The notes under the pieces: generated by a model
What the model saw: only the letters and a program-made list of their open reading frames with translations
The model's database searches: none
What the model was told of the DNA's origin: nothing
DNA from: Photobacterium angustum
GTDB lineage: Bacteria > Pseudomonadota > Gammaproteobacteria > Enterobacterales > Vibrionaceae
DNA: 64,000 nucleotides
Direction of reading: 5' to 3'
NCBI RefSeq assembly: GCF_003026365.1
Contig: NZ_PYOM01000011.1
Coordinates: forward strand, 1 to 64,000
Made by a program: the position numbers and the translations under genes
In this document: one piece after another, positions 36,558-47,588 of the stretch
Layout: each line of letters starts with the position of its first letter
Numbering within the stretch: position 1 is the stretch's first letter

Positions 36558-37952
36558 TTAATTGATCAGATCTAACAGTTCATGGATGGTTTTGACTGGC
36601 GTGATTTTCGCCCCTAAGCCTTCCATTGATTTATGGTAATTACGAAAAGGGATAAAAATTTCGGTAAAACCATGCTGCGCAGCTTCTTTTACTCGAGGTA
36701 CACCACTATCAATTGGGCGCACATCACCGTTAAGACTGAGCTCACCCATAATGCACGTAGTACGCGGCACCACAAATTCGTTAAGGCTACTTAACAACGC
36801 CGCCACCAACGCCAAATCAATACAGGTTTCTGACTCGTCAATTTTCAAGCCGCCAACAATATTGAAAAAAGTATCGTGGTAAATCTTGGTCTTCGCATGT
36901 TTACGTAAGATCCCCGTTAGCATCTTAATCCGGTTCATATTCAAACCAACACAAACACGCTGTGGAAACTCACCTTCAGTTTCAGTGGTTAAACACTGGA
37001 TCTCTAACAATAGATTACGATTACCTTTTCGAATACAGGTAATAGCAGAGCCTGAAGATTCCGTTGTTGAGCCAGATAAAAAGATCTCACTTGGGTTATC
37101 AACACTGAGCATACCGCGCTCTGTCATACGGAAGATACCTACCGTATCAACATCACCAAAACGGTTTTTATTGGCTCGCAGAGTACGTACTTGACCATCA
37201 TTAGTATCAATGTGCAGCAGAGAATCGACAATGTGAACAAGCGTCTGAGGACCGGCAATTTCATTGTTTTTATTCACATGCGCGATCAAAAACATCGTCA
37301 CATTATTTTGTTTACAGTACTGAGTTAATGCTTGCGCTGCCGCCTTTACTTGCGAAGGTGAACCCGGGCTACCATTGGCCAACTCTGTTGATACCGCCTG
37401 AATGGAGTCAATCACCGCAAACTTGATTTGCTTTACTTCAAGCTCTGCGATGATCGCTTCAACACTGGTTTCCGCCATCAGATATAAATTATCTTCATTG
37501 CAATTTAGCTTGAGGCGATTTACACGATTCTTAAACTGCGACAGTGATTCTTCTGCAGTACAGTAAAGTGATGGCATCAGCTGTGACATCCGAGAAACCA
37601 GATCTGACAATAGCGTTGTTTTACCTGCCCCTGGATCACCAGAAATAATATTCACTGATCCCGTCGTTAAACCACCACATAACACACGATCAAGCTCGCC
37701 AATGCCCGTTAGCATTTTTTCAGCTTCAACGGTTTCAACTTCATTAAGCTTTTTCGAACCGCCCCCCACAACACCCGCATAGCCGCCAATACTTGAACGT
37801 GCCGAGCTACTGGTTAACCCTGACTTGGTGTTAGGAATCGTAAATTCAGTGATCGTATTCCACGATTTACATCCAGAGCACTGACCTTGCCAACGAGCAA
37901 AGTCCATCCCACAATCACTACAAACATATGCTCGTTTTGCTGCTTTCGCCAT
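36558..37952 (-). CDS. radA: DNA repair protein RadA
   Basis: This 464-residue RecA-like branch-migration ATPase has an N-terminal four-Cys zinc finger (CSDCG with CSGC), Walker A GDPGAGKTTLL, the RadA-specific KNRFG motif and a C-terminal Lon-like domain (GGLKIDESETCIDLALVAALLSS). The gene is full length. It is divergent from the PilZ protein gene with only about 150 bp between start codons. Confidence 0.96.
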   Translation of the reverse strand: MAKAAKRAYVCSDCGMDFARWQGQCSGCKSWNTITEFTIPNTKSGLTSSSARSSIGGYAGVVGGGSKKLNEVETVEAEKMLTGIGELDRVLCGGLTTGSVNIISGDPGAGKTTLLSDLVSRMSQLMPSLYCTAEESLSQFKNRVNRLKLNCNEDNLYLMAETSVEAIIAELEVKQIKFAVIDSIQAVSTELANGSPGSPSQVKAAAQALTQYCKQNNVTMFLIAHVNKNNEIAGPQTLVHIVDSLLHIDTNDGQVRTLRANKNRFGDVDTVGIFRMTERGMLSVDNPSEIFLSGSTTESSGSAITCIRKGNRNLLLEIQCLTTETEGEFPQRVCVGLNMNRIKMLTGILRKHAKTKIYHDTFFNIVGGLKIDESETCIDLALVAALLSSLNEFVVPRTTCIMGELSLNGDVRPIDSGVPRVKEAAQHGFTEIFIPFRNYHKSMEGLGAKITPVKTIHELLDLIN

Positions 37953-38099
37953 TCTTTACCCTAAATGTCTAATCCATCGAATAAACCAATATTATTCAAT
38001 GTAAACCTCAACTTAAATGTGAGTTTTTGTTACTTTACATTAAACTTTTATCACCATCAGCAGATAATACTATCAGTGAATCTTTTAACAGAAAATAAA

Positions 38100-40451
38100 A
38101 TGCAGTTGGACGATTACAAAGCACTCATAGAGCAACTACTACCTGCTTATGGAAGTGAAGATTTCCACCAAGTTTTTGATAGTTTAACCAGTAATGAATC
38201 AGGGCCGATCAAACTCCGTATCAAAATGGAGATTAATCGGTTAATGACCCCGTGTAAAAAAATCATTGATTTACGTGGTCGCGTAAAAGGTCAGTGCCGC
38301 TCTTATACTTTTAATGGTCAAACCCATTGGCTCGATGATGTTGCTATTAATATTCTTCACCGTCGTAGTAAAGTCTTCAATAATCAATATTGCATTGGTC
38401 TCTATGAGGCCTTGGTGAATACGCAGAATAATTTTAGAGAATTACATCAACAAGGTGAGCGTGCAACATCGACGGATAAAAAAGCAACCACAGAGTTATT
38501 TACTGCTAATTTGATCCGTTTTGGTCATTATCTCCATCGAGAAGAAAACCGATTACAAATTAGCACTCCCGTGACTATCAGTATTCCTTTTAATCAACAG
38601 ATCTGGGGAATGACGACAGATCTTTCATCATCCGGAGCGAAGTTTAAAGTCCCCTCAGCCTTTAGCTATCGATTAGGGCAAACAATTGATGCCTACTTCC
38701 CACAATTGGCAGAAATACACAATGAGCCTCTTTTAGAGCAACCTCATCGCTACCGTGTATTAGGCATTGATGATAACCCTGAAGACGCTAGCTTTAAATG
38801 GCTTCGTCTTATTGCGCTAAGTGAAAATGAAGCGTTAAAAAAACTGATCGTCACAAGTCAAAATAAAGGCATACTCCGCCATCGAAATAATCATGAAGAT
38901 AAAATTATTCAGGCGCGTACCCAAGGCTATGAACATTGCTTTCTTAAGCATACTGTCGGGCTACCTCTTTTTTTCTCTGGCACTGAACTTAAATACGCTT
39001 TATTGACAGATCACAACCGTTATTTATGGCAATACTGGCACGATGAACGTAATCAGCCCGTGATCAATCAATTATTATCAGAGCAACGTATTGCTTCACT
39101 AGGGCATAAAGGGCTAAAGCAATCTAGCACCTTAATTTATTGTTTCCATCATGATCATCAAGGTCACCGTTATTTTTATTCTGCCGCCTTACCTGAAATG
39201 GACCAAGAGCAGCGCCGTATTTTTTGGCAATTAGGCTCGCACCGCGATAGCTGGCGAGTAATGCGGTTAACGGTTTACCCTTTACGTCAACAAGAGCTTG
39301 AAAAGCTCAATGATGTTGCTCCCGAAATGATTGAGAAATTTCAAGATCTCACCCATGTAGGGGTTCTGCAAGATATCACCCATAAAAATACCCAGTCAGA
39401 TTACCGTTTAACGCAAAAATCAACATTATCAAGCAAAGCGATCAATCCATTTAGGCATCCGAAAAATCCGGTTTGTTTAGCTGAAGCGATCCATTTTGAT
39501 CCCAAACCTCAACGCAGTGAATCACGTTTTAGCTATAAAACAACGATCTCGTTATATCAACAAGGGCAATTAATTAGCCATGGTCATTCGATCGACTTTT
39601 CGAGCCGTGGACTCAATATTAATCTTGATACGCCATTTCGATGTAAAAAAGATGATCCCGTTACAATTAAATTTGAGCAGCTACAACGCTTAGCTAAGCT
39701 CGATATCTTGGGCAGAATGCCTTATCAAGTGATTCGTACGAGCCCTAACGGAAAAAATATCCAACTTACGATACGCGATAGTCAAGAATCACGTGTAGGT
39801 GAAAAGTTTTTACGTAAACTTATTCAAAATAATGAAGAAAGGTTTGCTCTTTGTGAGGAACAACTTCCCTCGCCTGCTATGTTGCTTGCTATGCACCAAA
39901 TGCTATTAACGCGTTTAAATAGCATTCCTTATTTTGCCGAAAAAATAGATCACAAAATAAAAGTCAAAGCTGTTGGATCTAACTTTCCATTGTCGCCACT
40001 CGCTGATATTTTTTATCAACTAGGCGAGCAAAAACATTTTGAACTTGGCTTACTGTTTAAGCGTCGAGTAAAAGAAATGTTAGCGTATCCAATGCGTCCT
40101 ATCGAGAATCTACGTGAGCCTTATGTTCATGAACTCTACATCGCTTTTGAGCAAATAGATGGCAAGATAAAACAGATAGCAGTCAAAGCCAGTTATGAGT
40201 TTGAGAGCGTTGAAGAGCGTATTCGCTTTATCTCATTTGCACGTAAAAGCGGTAGCTTTATCGCTATTCGTGTCACAGCTTTACCTGTTTTTAATCCTTT
40301 GACGGCGTTAATTGGTGAAAAGCTCAGTGAATTAGCCCGTTTAACTCTCCATCGAGCACGAGCTTTAGAAGCAGAGTTTATTTCTTTGATCGGTTGCGGT
40401 GAAATATTTGATATAACAGATGAAGTGTTAGTTCGATTAGAGATCAGCTAA
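38100..40451 (+). CDS. PilZ-domain protein (PlzC-like)
   Basis: The protein has 783 residues if the ATG at 38100 is used; the frame stays open 45 codons upstream, but that part is low-complexity and has no RBS. It contains two PilZ-like segments, one with TTDLSSSGAKFKVP near residue 170 and one with HSIDFSSRGLNINL near 496. The second has the DxSxxG half of the c-di-GMP site with Arg residues upstream (SESRFSYKT). There are no catalytic cyclase or esterase motifs. The same neighbourhood, between radA and serB, holds the c-di-GMP receptor PlzC in Vibrio cholerae. Confidence 0.78.
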   Translation: MQLDDYKALIEQLLPAYGSEDFHQVFDSLTSNESGPIKLRIKMEINRLMTPCKKIIDLRGRVKGQCRSYTFNGQTHWLDDVAINILHRRSKVFNNQYCIGLYEALVNTQNNFRELHQQGERATSTDKKATTELFTANLIRFGHYLHREENRLQISTPVTISIPFNQQIWGMTTDLSSSGAKFKVPSAFSYRLGQTIDAYFPQLAEIHNEPLLEQPHRYRVLGIDDNPEDASFKWLRLIALSENEALKKLIVTSQNKGILRHRNNHEDKIIQARTQGYEHCFLKHTVGLPLFFSGTELKYALLTDHNRYLWQYWHDERNQPVINQLLSEQRIASLGHKGLKQSSTLIYCFHHDHQGHRYFYSAALPEMDQEQRRIFWQLGSHRDSWRVMRLTVYPLRQQELEKLNDVAPEMIEKFQDLTHVGVLQDITHKNTQSDYRLTQKSTLSSKAINPFRHPKNPVCLAEAIHFDPKPQRSESRFSYKTTISLYQQGQLISHGHSIDFSSRGLNINLDTPFRCKKDDPVTIKFEQLQRLAKLDILGRMPYQVIRTSPNGKNIQLTIRDSQESRVGEKFLRKLIQNNEERFALCEEQLPSPAMLLAMHQMLLTRLNSIPYFAEKIDHKIKVKAVGSNFPLSPLADIFYQLGEQKHFELGLLFKRRVKEMLAYPMRPIENLREPYVHELYIAFEQIDGKIKQIAVKASYEFESVEERIRFISFARKSGSFIAIRVTALPVFNPLTALIGEKLSELARLTLHRARALEAEFISLIGCGEIFDITDEVLVRLEIS

Positions 40452-40473
40452 TAACGCGACTCTTTATCCATTA

Positions 40474-40524
40474 AAAAAGCCGTTGATGGTTTCTATATTC
40501 AATAGAGACAATCAACGGCTTTTT
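40474..40524. terminator. Bidirectional terminator between the PilZ gene and serB
   Basis: AAAAAAGCCGTTGAT / ATCAACGGCTTTTT arms around a loop between convergent genes. Confidence 0.75.
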
Positions 40525-40541
40525 ATCTATATACAAGTGAC

Positions 40542-41507
40542 TTACCAGCTTAGTCGTTGTGGCACGAGTGATGCTGATAAGATACATAAAATACCACCAA
40601 GATCAGCATGGCGGATCACTGCTGGTGCTTGTTGTTCAACTTTCGGTTTCGCATGATAAGCAATCCCTAAACCTGCCGCTTTCATCATCACCAGATCATT
40701 TGCTCCATCACCTACAGCCACCGTATTATGTGGTTCGATATCATATTGCTCAGCAAGACTTTGTAAGATATTCGCTTTTGCTTGCGCATCCACCACATCA
40801 CCAAGAACATTCCCCGTTAATTTACCATCAACGATTTCTAATTGATTTGAGAACGCCCCAACTAAGTCTAACTCTTGCTGTAAATAATCAGAGAAATAAG
40901 TAAAGCCACCAGAAGCTATCGCGACTTTCCAACCATAGGCATGCAATGTTGCCACGACTTCACGCATCTCAGGCATAAAAGGTAAATTTTCTTTTACTTG
41001 AGCCAAGATCGCTTCATCGGCACCTGCGAGTGTACCAACACGTTGGCGCAAGCTCTGTTCAAAATCGAGTTCACCTTGCATCGCGCGCTCTGTTACTTCA
41101 GCGACTTGCTCTCCAACGCCGGCTAACTTAGCGATTTCATCAATACATTCAATTTGAATCGCGGTAGAGTCCATATCGAAAACAACTAAGCCAGGCTCCG
41201 CTAACTCAGGAAGATCGGAAAGTTGGAAGTAATCTAATTGTAATTCAGCCAGTGTTTGCTCTGCTTGCTCAGTAAGATCATTAGCGATCGTGAAAACATC
41301 ATAAGATCCTACTTTCCAGCCAGCCAGCAATTGAAGATCACCGTGTACCGCACTATTTAATAATTCAACATCATAATGGCTAATATTTTTCCCATAAAAT
41401 AACCATTGTGCTTGGCGTTTATCACCATTGGTTACTGTTAATAGTTGTGGGAAACGTTTATACAGCGTGGGGTGTTTTTTTATTTTCAGCACGTACTCAA
41501 TATCCAT
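40542..41507 (-). CDS. serB: Phosphoserine phosphatase SerB
   Basis: This 321-residue HAD-family enzyme does the last step of serine synthesis. An ACT-like N-terminal part of about 100 residues precedes the catalytic VVFDMDSTAIQIECIDEIA (nucleophile Asp near 110). The later HAD motifs IASGGFTYFSDYL and VGDGANDLVMMKAAGLGIA follow. Length matches E. coli SerB. It is divergent from ytjB, the usual arrangement. Confidence 0.96.
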   Translation of the reverse strand: MDIEYVLKIKKHPTLYKRFPQLLTVTNGDKRQAQWLFYGKNISHYDVELLNSAVHGDLQLLAGWKVGSYDVFTIANDLTEQAEQTLAELQLDYFQLSDLPELAEPGLVVFDMDSTAIQIECIDEIAKLAGVGEQVAEVTERAMQGELDFEQSLRQRVGTLAGADEAILAQVKENLPFMPEMREVVATLHAYGWKVAIASGGFTYFSDYLQQELDLVGAFSNQLEIVDGKLTGNVLGDVVDAQAKANILQSLAEQYDIEPHNTVAVGDGANDLVMMKAAGLGIAYHAKPKVEQQAPAVIRHADLGGILCILSASLVPQRLSW

Positions 41508-41838
41508 ATTATTTATCCTAAAAGTAACTTATTGCTATATTACGATGATTTAAATGGCAAGATCATAATAATGGGGCAACTTGTCGCTACTTCTTTACAA
41601 ACTACCGATACTAATAGTGAAGAGCAACCTAAATGTTACTAAACTGTAATGAAACATAGTTAATTTTCACTTTTTTATCTTAAATAAATGCAATAAAAAG
41701 AGTAATTATTTATGACTAAAAATTAGCGATGATATTTAACCACTTGTTTTTATTGATAATAAAGCGAATAAACAGGGATATTCTTAACAACTCCATTATC
41801 GTGTAAAATACCACCAGAACACAGCAAAGGTTAACTCG
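41508..41838. other. Gap between serB and ytjB
   Basis: 331 bp, AT-rich, with no credible gene. It should hold the divergent promoters of serB and ytjB; no clear sites are recognised. Confidence 0.4.
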
Positions 41839-42453
41839 ATGATAAAGTGGAAAAAGAAACGCTGGCAACATCTAGGACGGCTTTCTGTTCTCCTATTATG
41901 TGGCTTGGCATTAATTGGAATGCTGGAATACGGCGCGCTCTTAACCCAGCGTAATTACCAAATGCTAAGTGAGCAAACTCAAACATTATCACGCATGTTA
42001 GTACGACAAGCGGCAGAAAATGCAGCTAGTGATATTACGGATAATAACCAAGATAAACTGCAAAAGTTGGTGAATAACTTATCCGGTGAGTCTTTAATTT
42101 TAGATGCTACTATCTACAATATTGAAGGTGTGACCTTGGCGAAAACCGATAACTCTATGCCATTGCCACAACTAACTGGGCTATCAACACCGCTTGCGAT
42201 GGCAAGTATTGGTCGTCAGCAAATTGTTGAGCCTATTTTTGCTAATAAGCATGTGATTGGTTTTATTCGTATTACGCTTGAGCACAATAAATTGTTAGCC
42301 AATGCCAAAGACCAAATTCATTATATGACCCGCATTATTCGAGGCTTAACACTGGCTTCATTGATGATTGGGTTGTTGCTTGCTTTTACCTTCGGTCGCA
42401 GAAAGGACATCTGGCACTTTCCGTTTTTTCTTACGGCAAACGCGAAAGACTAA
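41839..42453 (+). CDS. ytjB: YtjB/AhpA (SMP) family membrane protein
   Basis: This 204-residue inner membrane protein has a first helix LSVLLLCGLALIGMLEYGALL, a periplasmic segment of about 110 residues (LSRMLVRQAAENAAS, then LILDATIYNIEGVTLAKTDNS), and a second helix LTLASLMIGLLLAFTFGRR. It matches the SMP_2/AhpA family found beside serB in enterics and vibrios. The function is not firmly known. Confidence 0.85.
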   Translation: MIKWKKKRWQHLGRLSVLLLCGLALIGMLEYGALLTQRNYQMLSEQTQTLSRMLVRQAAENAASDITDNNQDKLQKLVNNLSGESLILDATIYNIEGVTLAKTDNSMPLPQLTGLSTPLAMASIGRQQIVEPIFANKHVIGFIRITLEHNKLLANAKDQIHYMTRIIRGLTLASLMIGLLLAFTFGRRKDIWHFPFFLTANAKD

Positions 42454-42489
42454 AAACGGTTATTAATCACAGAAAAATTAATAATATAA

Positions 42490-42524
42490 AAAAACGGAAA
42501 CAGCGCGAACTGTTTCCGTTTTTT
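42490..42524. terminator. Bidirectional terminator between ytjB and deoD
   Basis: AAAACGGAAACAG / CTGTTTCCGTTTTTTT with a short loop between convergent genes. Confidence 0.9.
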
Positions 42525-42543
42525 TGTGCGTAATCAGTAAAGA

Positions 42544-43266
42544 TTATGCTTCTGCATCACCTAGGATCACAGAATCTAACGCGATTTCGATCATCTCGTT
42601 GAATGTCAATTGACGCTCTTCCGATGTTGTTGCTTCGCCACGTAGGATATGATCAGAAACAGTACAAATAGTTAGTGCTTTAGCACCAAACTCAGCTGCA
42701 ACACCATAGATACCAGCCGCTTCCATCTCAACACCAACGATGCCGTACTTATCCATTGTTTTGAAGAATTCAAAATCAGGGTTGTAGAATAGATCAGCAG
42801 AGAAGATATTCCCCACTTTAACAGGAATACCTTTTGCTTTTGCTGCATCTACCGCATTTTGTACCATGCCGAAATCAGCAATCGCTGCAAAGTCATGACC
42901 GCCAAAACGAATGCGGTTTACTTTTGAATCTGTTGATGCGCCCATACCGATAACAACATCACGTAACTTAACGTCATCACGTACAGCACCACAACTACCC
43001 ACACGAATGATCTTCTTCACACCAAAATCTTTAATTAATTCTGTTGCGTAGATAGAACATGATGGGATACCCATACCATGACCCATAACTGAGATCTTGC
43101 GACCTTTATATGTGCCAGTGAAGCCTAACATACTACGTACATTACATACTTCTTTAGCATCTTCTAGGAAAGTTTCAGCGATGTATTTAGCACGTAGCGG
43201 ATCGCCCGGCATTAAAACTACATCTGCAAAATCACCCATTTCAGCATTAATATGTGGAGTAGCCAT
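42544..43266 (-). CDS. deoD: Purine nucleoside phosphorylase DeoD
   Basis: This 240-residue enzyme splits purine (deoxy)nucleosides with phosphate. It has [43 protein letters not shown] and [11 protein letters not shown] with the purine-binding Met-Glu. It is the last gene of the leftward deo cluster (deoC-deoA-deoB-deoD), 172 bp after deoB, with a possible promoter of its own in that gap. Confidence 0.96.
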   Translation of the reverse strand: MATPHINAEMGDFADVVLMPGDPLRAKYIAETFLEDAKEVCNVRSMLGFTGTYKGRKISVMGHGMGIPSCSIYATELIKDFGVKKIIRVGSCGAVRDDVKLRDVVIGMGASTDSKVNRIRFGGHDFAAIADFGMVQNAVDAAKAKGIPVKVGNIFSADLFYNPDFEFFKTMDKYGIVGVEMEAAGIYGVAAEFGAKALTICTVSDHILRGEATTSEERQLTFNEMIEIALDSVILGDAEA

Positions 43267-43353
43267 AGTTGTATCCTTTTCCTATTTTTAGTTAGCTGTC
43301 AGTGTTAAAAATTAATCACTAACGTTAAGCTAAACTTGCTGTGATTGCTTGGC

Positions 43354-43380
43354 ATTATAAAGTGGAAAATGCTAAACAAT
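43354..43380 (-). promoter_or_regulatory. Possible internal promoter for deoD
   Basis: On the minus strand a perfect -10 TATAAT (43359-43354) lies 14 nt after TTGTTT. The spacing is short, so this is tentative. It would allow deoD expression apart from deoCAB. Confidence 0.3.
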
Positions 43381-43438
43381 CATGTCTTTTTTATAATAAA
43401 TAAGGGTATATAAGATTTACCCTTATGTTTAATTTGAG

Positions 43439-44659
43439 TTATAGAAACGACTTACCATATTCCATATCTGTTGTACCGAAGTACTCAGCTAGGCTCTGAC
43501 CAATATCAGCAAAGCTTTCACGTAAACCTAATGAGCCGGGCTTCACTTTAGGGCCAGATACCAATACTGGAATATGTTCGCGAGTATGATCTGTGCCTGG
43601 CCATGTTGGATCACAACCGTGATCGGCGGTAATGATAAGTACATCGTCACCTTGAAGTAACGCTAAAATCTCAGGAAGACGGCGGTCGAAGTACTCAAGC
43701 GCTGCCGCATAACCCGCAACATTACGACGGTGACCGTAGGCTGAATCAAAATCAACAAAGTTAGTAAATACGATTGTGTTGTCACCCGCTTGTTTAATTT
43801 GTTCAAGTGTCGCATCAAATAAAGCAGGAATACCTGTCGCTTTTACTTTGCTTGAAATACCACAGCCTGCATAGATATCGGAAATTTTACCAATCGATAC
43901 TACTTCGCCTTGTTTTTCATCAACAAGCTTTTGCAAAATCGTTGCTGCAGGCGGCTCAAGTGACAAGTCACGGCGGTTACCCGTACGCTCAAATTGACCT
44001 TTACCTGCACCGATAAATGGACGCGCGATAACACGACCGATGTTGTAATCTTCTAGCTCTTCACGAGCAATTTGGCAAAGCTCTAATAGACGCTCTAAAC
44101 CGAATGTTTCTTCATGGCACGCAATTTGGAATACTGAGTCGGCAGACGTATAGAAGATAGGCATACCCGTCTTCATGTGCTCTTCACCCAAATCATCAAG
44201 TACTTGTGTACCTGATGCATGGCAGTTACCTAAGAAGTCCTCTAAGCCTGCACGAGCAAGAATGCGATCAGTCAGTTCTTTAGGGAAACTGTTTTCTTTA
44301 TCGCTAAAGTAACCCCATTCAAACAATACAGGTACACCCGCAATTTCCCAGTGACCAGACGGTGTGTCCTTACCTGAAGAAAGCTCTTGCGCATGACCAT
44401 AAGCACCAGTGATCTCTGAGTTTGGATCCATGCCTTCAGGGAAGTTACCGCATGATTCTTCACACGCTTTCGCTAGCCCGAGTTTGGTTAAATTAGGTAA
44501 GTGTAATGGGCCGTTGCGATCGCCGTTATTGGCTTCGCCACGCGCACACGCTTGTGCTATATGACCTAAGGTATTTGCACCTACATCACCAAATTTATCT
44601 GCGTCTGCAGAGGCACCAATACCAAAGGAATCTAGCACTAAAATAATTGAACGTTTCAT
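43439..44659 (-). CDS. deoB: Phosphopentomutase DeoB
   Basis: This 406-residue alkaline-phosphatase-fold enzyme converts (deoxy)ribose 1-phosphate to 5-phosphate. It has [27 protein letters not shown] and [25 protein letters not shown] with the metal ligands. The ATG at 44659 is preferred, with GGAGTAACA before it; the frame stays open upstream into deoA. It begins 10 bp after the deoA stop. Confidence 0.96.
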   Translation of the reverse strand: MKRSIILVLDSFGIGASADADKFGDVGANTLGHIAQACARGEANNGDRNGPLHLPNLTKLGLAKACEESCGNFPEGMDPNSEITGAYGHAQELSSGKDTPSGHWEIAGVPVLFEWGYFSDKENSFPKELTDRILARAGLEDFLGNCHASGTQVLDDLGEEHMKTGMPIFYTSADSVFQIACHEETFGLERLLELCQIAREELEDYNIGRVIARPFIGAGKGQFERTGNRRDLSLEPPAATILQKLVDEKQGEVVSIGKISDIYAGCGISSKVKATGIPALFDATLEQIKQAGDNTIVFTNFVDFDSAYGHRRNVAGYAAALEYFDRRLPEILALLQGDDVLIITADHGCDPTWPGTDHTREHIPVLVSGPKVKPGSLGLRESFADIGQSLAEYFGTTDMEYGKSFL

Positions 44660-44669
44660 TGTTACTCCA

Positions 44670-46001
44670 TTACACATCTTGTTTGCCGATACGACGGTAA
44701 ACTTCAGGGGTCGCTTCAGGTTTATTCTCATTCACCGTAATATTACTGCGAATCGCTTTCGCAGCTTCTTCCCATTGCGCTTCAGTATGAGCATGTACCA
44801 TTGCAAGAGGGGTATCAGCGTAAACTTCATCACCTAAACGGATCATGTCACTAAAACCAACAGCATAGTCAATATTATCGCTAGCAACACGACGACCACC
44901 GCCCATACCAACAACCGCCATACCTAAGCCACGGGTGTCCATAGCATGAGCAAAACCCGTTGTTTCTGCAAATACTGGTTTTACAATCTCAGCTTTCTCT
45001 AAGTAGTTGTCATAGTTTTCAATAAAATCAGTAGGGCCACCTAAGCCTGCTACCATTTTACCAAATCGCTCAGCCGCTTGACCGTTATCTAATACAGCCT
45101 GTAGTTTTGCACGCGCTTGTTGGGTATCAGCAGCTAATTTACTGATCACTAACATTTCTGCACACAGTGCCATGGTTACTTCGAACAGACGAGGGTTACG
45201 GTACTCACCAGTTAGAAACTGTACCGCTTCACGTACTTCAACTGCGTTACCAGCGCTTGATGCTAATACTTGGTTCATGTCAGTTAGTAATGCAGAAGTA
45301 CAAGTGCCAGCACCATTTGCGACAGCAACAATTGATTTCGCAAGATCTTCAGATGCTTGGTACGTTGGCATGAAAGCGCCAGAGCCAACTTTGACATCCA
45401 TTACAAGATAATCTAAACCAGCCGCCAATTTCTTCGACAAAATAGAGGCGGTAATAAGCGAGATATTATCAACCGTCGCTGTTACATCACGAGTTGCGTA
45501 CACACGTTTATCCGCTGGCGCTAAATCACCTGTCTGGCCAATAATCGCCACACCGGCTTCTTTAGTTACTTTACCGAATACTTCATTGGTTGGTGTGATG
45601 TTATAACCTGGAATAGCTTCTAATTTATCTAATGTGCCACCCGTATGACCTAAGCCACGACCTGAGATCATTGGCACGTAACCACCACATGCAGCAACCA
45701 TTGCACCTAGCATCAGCGAAGTGACATCACCTACACCACCGGTTGAGTGCTTATCAACAATAGGACCATCAAAGTGCATGTATCCCCAATCAATCACCAT
45801 GCCTGAATCACGCATCGCACAAGTTAAGGCAACACGCTCATCCATCGTCATATCATTAAAATAAATCGCCATTGCAAATGCGGCGATTTGGCCTTCAGAA
45901 ACGGTATTTTTCGCTACACCTTGAATGAAAAAGTTAATTTCATCGGCGCTTAATTCAATATTGTCACGTTTTTTACGAATGATTTCTTGAGGTAAGTACA
46001 T
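44670..46001 (-). CDS. deoA: Thymidine phosphorylase DeoA
   Basis: This 443-residue enzyme converts thymidine and phosphate to thymine and deoxyribose 1-phosphate. The N-terminal [19 protein letters not shown] and the signature region [22 protein letters not shown] are intact, with [10 protein letters not shown] before them for phosphate binding. It lies between deoC (211 bp upstream) and deoB (10 bp downstream). Confidence 0.97.
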   Translation of the reverse strand: MYLPQEIIRKKRDNIELSADEINFFIQGVAKNTVSEGQIAAFAMAIYFNDMTMDERVALTCAMRDSGMVIDWGYMHFDGPIVDKHSTGGVGDVTSLMLGAMVAACGGYVPMISGRGLGHTGGTLDKLEAIPGYNITPTNEVFGKVTKEAGVAIIGQTGDLAPADKRVYATRDVTATVDNISLITASILSKKLAAGLDYLVMDVKVGSGAFMPTYQASEDLAKSIVAVANGAGTCTSALLTDMNQVLASSAGNAVEVREAVQFLTGEYRNPRLFEVTMALCAEMLVISKLAADTQQARAKLQAVLDNGQAAERFGKMVAGLGGPTDFIENYDNYLEKAEIVKPVFAETTGFAHAMDTRGLGMAVVGMGGGRRVASDNIDYAVGFSDMIRLGDEVYADTPLAMVHAHTEAQWEEAAKAIRSNITVNENKPEATPEVYRRIGKQDV

Positions 46002-46175
46002 GCTGTTCCTCTTTTTTTAATTCAGCGAAGTAGGGATTACCAATGCTTTAATTATTTTTCATTTTGCTTTATTTCTAAATTTTAGGTGCAAAAAAGGCAA
46101 CAACCACGAAAGTGCAGTGCTGAAAAAGCCAATTAAAGAATTAGTACGACATTAATCATGCCGCCAGAGAGTTAA

Positions 46176-46204
46176 AAACAAGGTGGCATTTCACCACCTT
46201 GTTT
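46176..46204 (-). terminator. Hairpin after deoC, possible attenuator
   Basis: AAACAAGGTGG / CCACCTTGTTT with a 7-nt loop, followed on the minus strand by a short T-run. It lies just past the deoC stop and before deoA, so it may lower expression of the rest of the cluster. Confidence 0.6.
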
Positions 46205-46212
46205 ATAAAGGA

Positions 46213-46989
46213 TTAGTAGCCGCCTTGCGCCGCTTCTTCACCTTCACCTAATGTGTGTAACAGATTAGCAAGTAAGCTCGATGCACCAAAACGGTAGTGA
46301 CGACTATCAGCCCACTCTGCACCAAGAATATCATCAGCCATTGCTAGGTATTGCTGTGCATCTTCAGCGGTACGAACACCACCAGCAGGCTTAAAGCCAA
46401 CAGTTTTAGCAACGCCCATATCTTTGATCACGTTAAGCATGGTTTGTGCGTATTCAGGTGTTGCATTAACAGGCACTTTACCGGTTGATGTTTTAATAAA
46501 ATCAGCACCTGCTTTAATTGAAATTTCAGATGCTTGTTTAATTAGCGCTTCAGTTTTTAGCTCACCCGTTTCGATAATAACTTTAAGCAGTACGTTATCG
46601 CCACATGCTGCTTTACATTGCTTCACAAGTTCAAAGCCAACATCAGCATTACCAGCCATAAGTGCGCGGTACGGGAATACTACGTCAACTTCGTCAGCAC
46701 CGTAAGCCACTGCCGCTTTGGTTTCTGCAACAGCAATCTCGATATCATCATTACCGTGTGGGAAGTTAGTTACCGTTGCAATACGTACATCTGGCGTACC
46801 TTGCTCACGTAGTTGCTTTTTCGCTACTGGGATAAAGCGAGGGTAAATACACACTGCTGCAGTATTACCAACCACTGTTTTTGCATTCTTACAAAGCTCG
46901 ATCACTTTTGCGTCAGTGTCGTCATCGTTCAGTGTTGTTAAATCCATTAATTTAAGTGCACGTAGTGCAGCAGTTTTTAAATCGCTCAT
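46213..46989 (-). CDS. deoC: Deoxyribose-phosphate aldolase DeoC
   Basis: This 258-residue class I aldolase splits deoxyribose 5-phosphate to acetaldehyde and glyceraldehyde 3-phosphate. It has [12 protein letters not shown] with a catalytic Lys, the Schiff-base Lys in [12 protein letters not shown] and [10 protein letters not shown]. It is the first gene of the deo cluster. The 600 bp upstream are free for control by CytR/CRP-type factors, but clear CRP sites are not seen there. Confidence 0.96.
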   Translation of the reverse strand: MSDLKTAALRALKLMDLTTLNDDDTDAKVIELCKNAKTVVGNTAAVCIYPRFIPVAKKQLREQGTPDVRIATVTNFPHGNDDIEIAVAETKAAVAYGADEVDVVFPYRALMAGNADVGFELVKQCKAACGDNVLLKVIIETGELKTEALIKQASEISIKAGADFIKTSTGKVPVNATPEYAQTMLNVIKDMGVAKTVGFKPAGGVRTAEDAQQYLAMADDILGAEWADSRHYRFGASSLLANLLHTLGEGEEAAQGGY

Positions 46990-47536
46990 GACTATCTCCA
47001 GTCGTAATATTACATTTAAAGCGCTTAGCTATAAGACTCTAAATATCAGTATAAACGAAGGTAAAGCGCTAATGATTATTCATTAGGCTACCGAATGCAG
47101 TAAGAACTACTGCAACAAATGAGCGGACTTGATTCCTTGAAGTTTCAGTAAGTAAATACTTACCAAATAACTTATCCCTATTCCCGCGCAAGAGCCGACA
47201 ACTCGTCTGCTCTTACAAATCGCTATATTTGTTAGACTCAATAATAGCAAGACCGCCGTCTTTAGCCTATCAAACTTATGTTTCCACCAGTGGATAATGT
47301 GTTTACTAAAATAGAGAATCAGAAACAGTTAATGAGCACTTTTTACGTCATTATATTACTTCTGAGCCTGATGCTACTTGTATCCACACACTCATAATCT
47401 GTGGCATAAGAATAGCAGAGTGGAATATAAGAAAAGGGAACGCAATCGATTTTATGAAGTTAATTTAGAACAATAGCCATAATGTTTACTTTTACTGTTG
47501 ATTACCTTCTATCAACAAAAATATCAGGCATAAAAA
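46990..47536. promoter_or_regulatory. Long control region upstream of deoC
   Basis: About 550 bp without a gene. Two near-direct repeats TAAAGCGCT (47017-47025 and 47062-47070) lie 45 bp apart, and an inverted repeat TGCAGTA-N5-TACTGCA is at 47096-47114. These could be operators for a deo or nucleoside regulator, but none matches a known consensus closely enough to name. Confidence 0.4.
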
Positions 47537-47562
47537 AACGCCCCAATTTTCATTGAGGCGTT
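47537..47562 (-). terminator. Terminator after nupC
   Basis: AACGCCCCAA / TTGAGGCGTT hairpin 27 bp past the nupC stop, with A and T tracts around it. Confidence 0.7.
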
Positions 47563-47588
47563 CTACTTTTATTTGGTTATCTCTACAA

